A DNA stretch of 6,095 nt from Methylophilaceae bacterium. GTDB lineage: Bacteria > Pseudomonadota > Gammaproteobacteria > Burkholderiales > Methylophilaceae. The translations under genes were made by a program, and so were the position numbers. Location: the NCBI GenBank assembly GCA_947379975.1, contig CANCPF010000076.1:1-6095 (forward strand), in the 5' to 3' direction. This document shows, piece by piece, positions 5,329 to 6,095 of this stretch. The first letter of the stretch is position 1. Each line of letters starts with the position of its first letter. The notes beneath the pieces are model-generated. The model saw only the letters and a list, made by a program, of their open reading frames with translations, did no database searches and was not told where the DNA came from.

Positions 5329-6095
5329 CTAGCGCACAACAGGCGCGTCGTGCGTAACGGTGAATTGCTTAATATATTGAGATGAATAATTGCGCGCCAA
5401 TAGTTCCTGTTCCTTAATTCGCCGTTTGTGTTCTTGCTCAAATTGAATGGTTTGTGCAAAACGTGCCGAAAAATATTCATCTTCAACAATTGGCACAATT
5501 TCCTGCTCCTCAAAACGCAAGTATGGGAATGTTTGATTTAACAAATAAGTTGCATCGACTTTTACACTAGCTGATAATTTATTTTTGTAATAAATGCAGT
5601 CGTGCGTTGTTAATAACGGTTCTTGCTGTGTCAAGTCTTCAACTAAATCTGAAAACTGCACCATCGCTGTAAACTCCAAAGCCTGATAAATCCACGCAAG
5701 TTTTTGTCTGTCGTTGCGCTTCTTGCCCGTTTTATCGTCAATGTTGCTGTATGTTCTATCGTTAATTACCAGCGCGTTTGTTTTGTAATAATCCAATATT
5801 GTTTGATTGATGACTTGCAGATTTATGTAAATATCGCAAAACGTACTGTTCTCTACTAAGCGCATAAACTCATCTACACCCAAGTTGTTGTAAATATCCC
5901 GTTCCAATCTAATGCTTGCGTCATGTTTCATACGTGCCACTTTCGCAAATGCGCCACGTATTGCATTGAACTGATTATTCTTTAACTCCGCGCCAAATCC
6001 AATTGCAGTAAATATCGTCTTCACTACGCCTTCATCAATATTTAATTCTTTTGCTATGCGTTGACGTATGCTATTTCTGTTCTTTACGTAATCTA
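5329..6095 (-). CDS. C-terminal part of a probable family-A-like polymerase, 5' end outside window
   Basis: The minus-strand frame is open from the window edge (first complete codon 6093-6091) to TAG at 5331-5329, 255 visible residues. GTG at 6024 is internal, not a start. Three features fit a PolA / T7-RNA-polymerase-like fold. KTIFTAIGFGA (25-35) resembles motif B (O-helix), with Lys25 and Phe33-Gly34 spaced like Lys758 and Tyr766-Gly of E. coli Pol I. A helix starting Gln137 (YQALEFTAM) resembles the conserved Gln helix (MQGTAAD in Pol I). LLTTHDCIYY (His164-Asp165) resembles motif C (HD-E/S). Lys-to-Asp spacing is 140, against 124 in Pol I. Missing: the Arg four residues before the Lys (here Glu21). 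The C-terminal 80 residues are charged and unlike Pol I. Motif A, with the other catalytic Asp, would lie off-window. DNA versus RNA polymerase cannot be decided. Confidence 0.55.
   Translation of the reverse strand, partial: DYVKNRNSIRQRIAKELNIDEGVVKTIFTAIGFGAELKNNQFNAIRGAFAKVARMKHDASIRLERDIYNNLGVDEFMRLVENSTFCDIYINLQVINQTILDYYKTNALVINDRTYSNIDDKTGKKRNDRQKLAWIYQALEFTAMVQFSDLVEDLTQQEPLLTTHDCIYYKNKLSASVKVDATYLLNQTFPYLRFEEQEIVPIVEDEYFSARFAQTIQFEQEHKRRIKEQELLARNYSSQYIKQFTVTHDAPVVR

Overview
The window is AT-rich (roughly 40% G+C by eye) and looks like the interior of an integrated mobile element, plasmid or prophage-like island in a proteobacterium. The host assignment is an inference from the style of the two tyrosine recombinases and the RelE/ParE toxin-antitoxin pair. 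I see no rRNA, tRNA, CRISPR array, IS element or recognisable phage structural gene. Both ends cut through genes.

Layout, left to right: (1) 1-907, the 3' part of a full-size phage-type tyrosine recombinase, plus strand. (2) 985-1535, a type II toxin-antitoxin operon, plus strand, with a near-perfect 26-bp palindrome just upstream as probable autoregulatory operator. (3) 1747-3268, a minus-strand pair: a 255-residue protein of unknown function followed by an AAA+ ATPase of the clamp-loader (RFC small subunit-like) type, ended by a good intrinsic terminator at 1696-1722. (4) 3269-3496, a divergent control region rich in inverted repeats. (5) 3497-4432, a 311-residue unknown protein, plus strand. 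(6) 4539-5138, a compact 199-residue tyrosine recombinase, minus strand. (7) 5329-6095, the 3' part of a minus-strand gene whose motifs fit the fingers and palm of a family-A-like (PolA / T7 RNA polymerase-like) nucleic-acid polymerase.

The most unusual signal is a 17-bp palindrome, TGTCG-N7-CGACA (best form TGTCGTTTTAAACGACA), present six times: at 941, 1733, 2989, 3226, 4433 and 5303. The four intergenic copies all sit at or just past the stop codon of a gene (34 bp after, overlapping, immediately after, and 9 bp after). They divide the window into modules: recombinase / toxin-antitoxin / ATPase plus two unknowns / small recombinase / polymerase. The other two copies lie inside the 255-residue gene. 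They could be sites for an element-encoded DNA-binding protein, a dispersed operator or centromere-like set, or module-boundary recombination sites.

Working picture (inference): a self-maintaining element with its own polymerase-like protein, a clamp-loader-like ATPase, two recombinases and a toxin-antitoxin addiction module, organised around a dispersed palindromic site.
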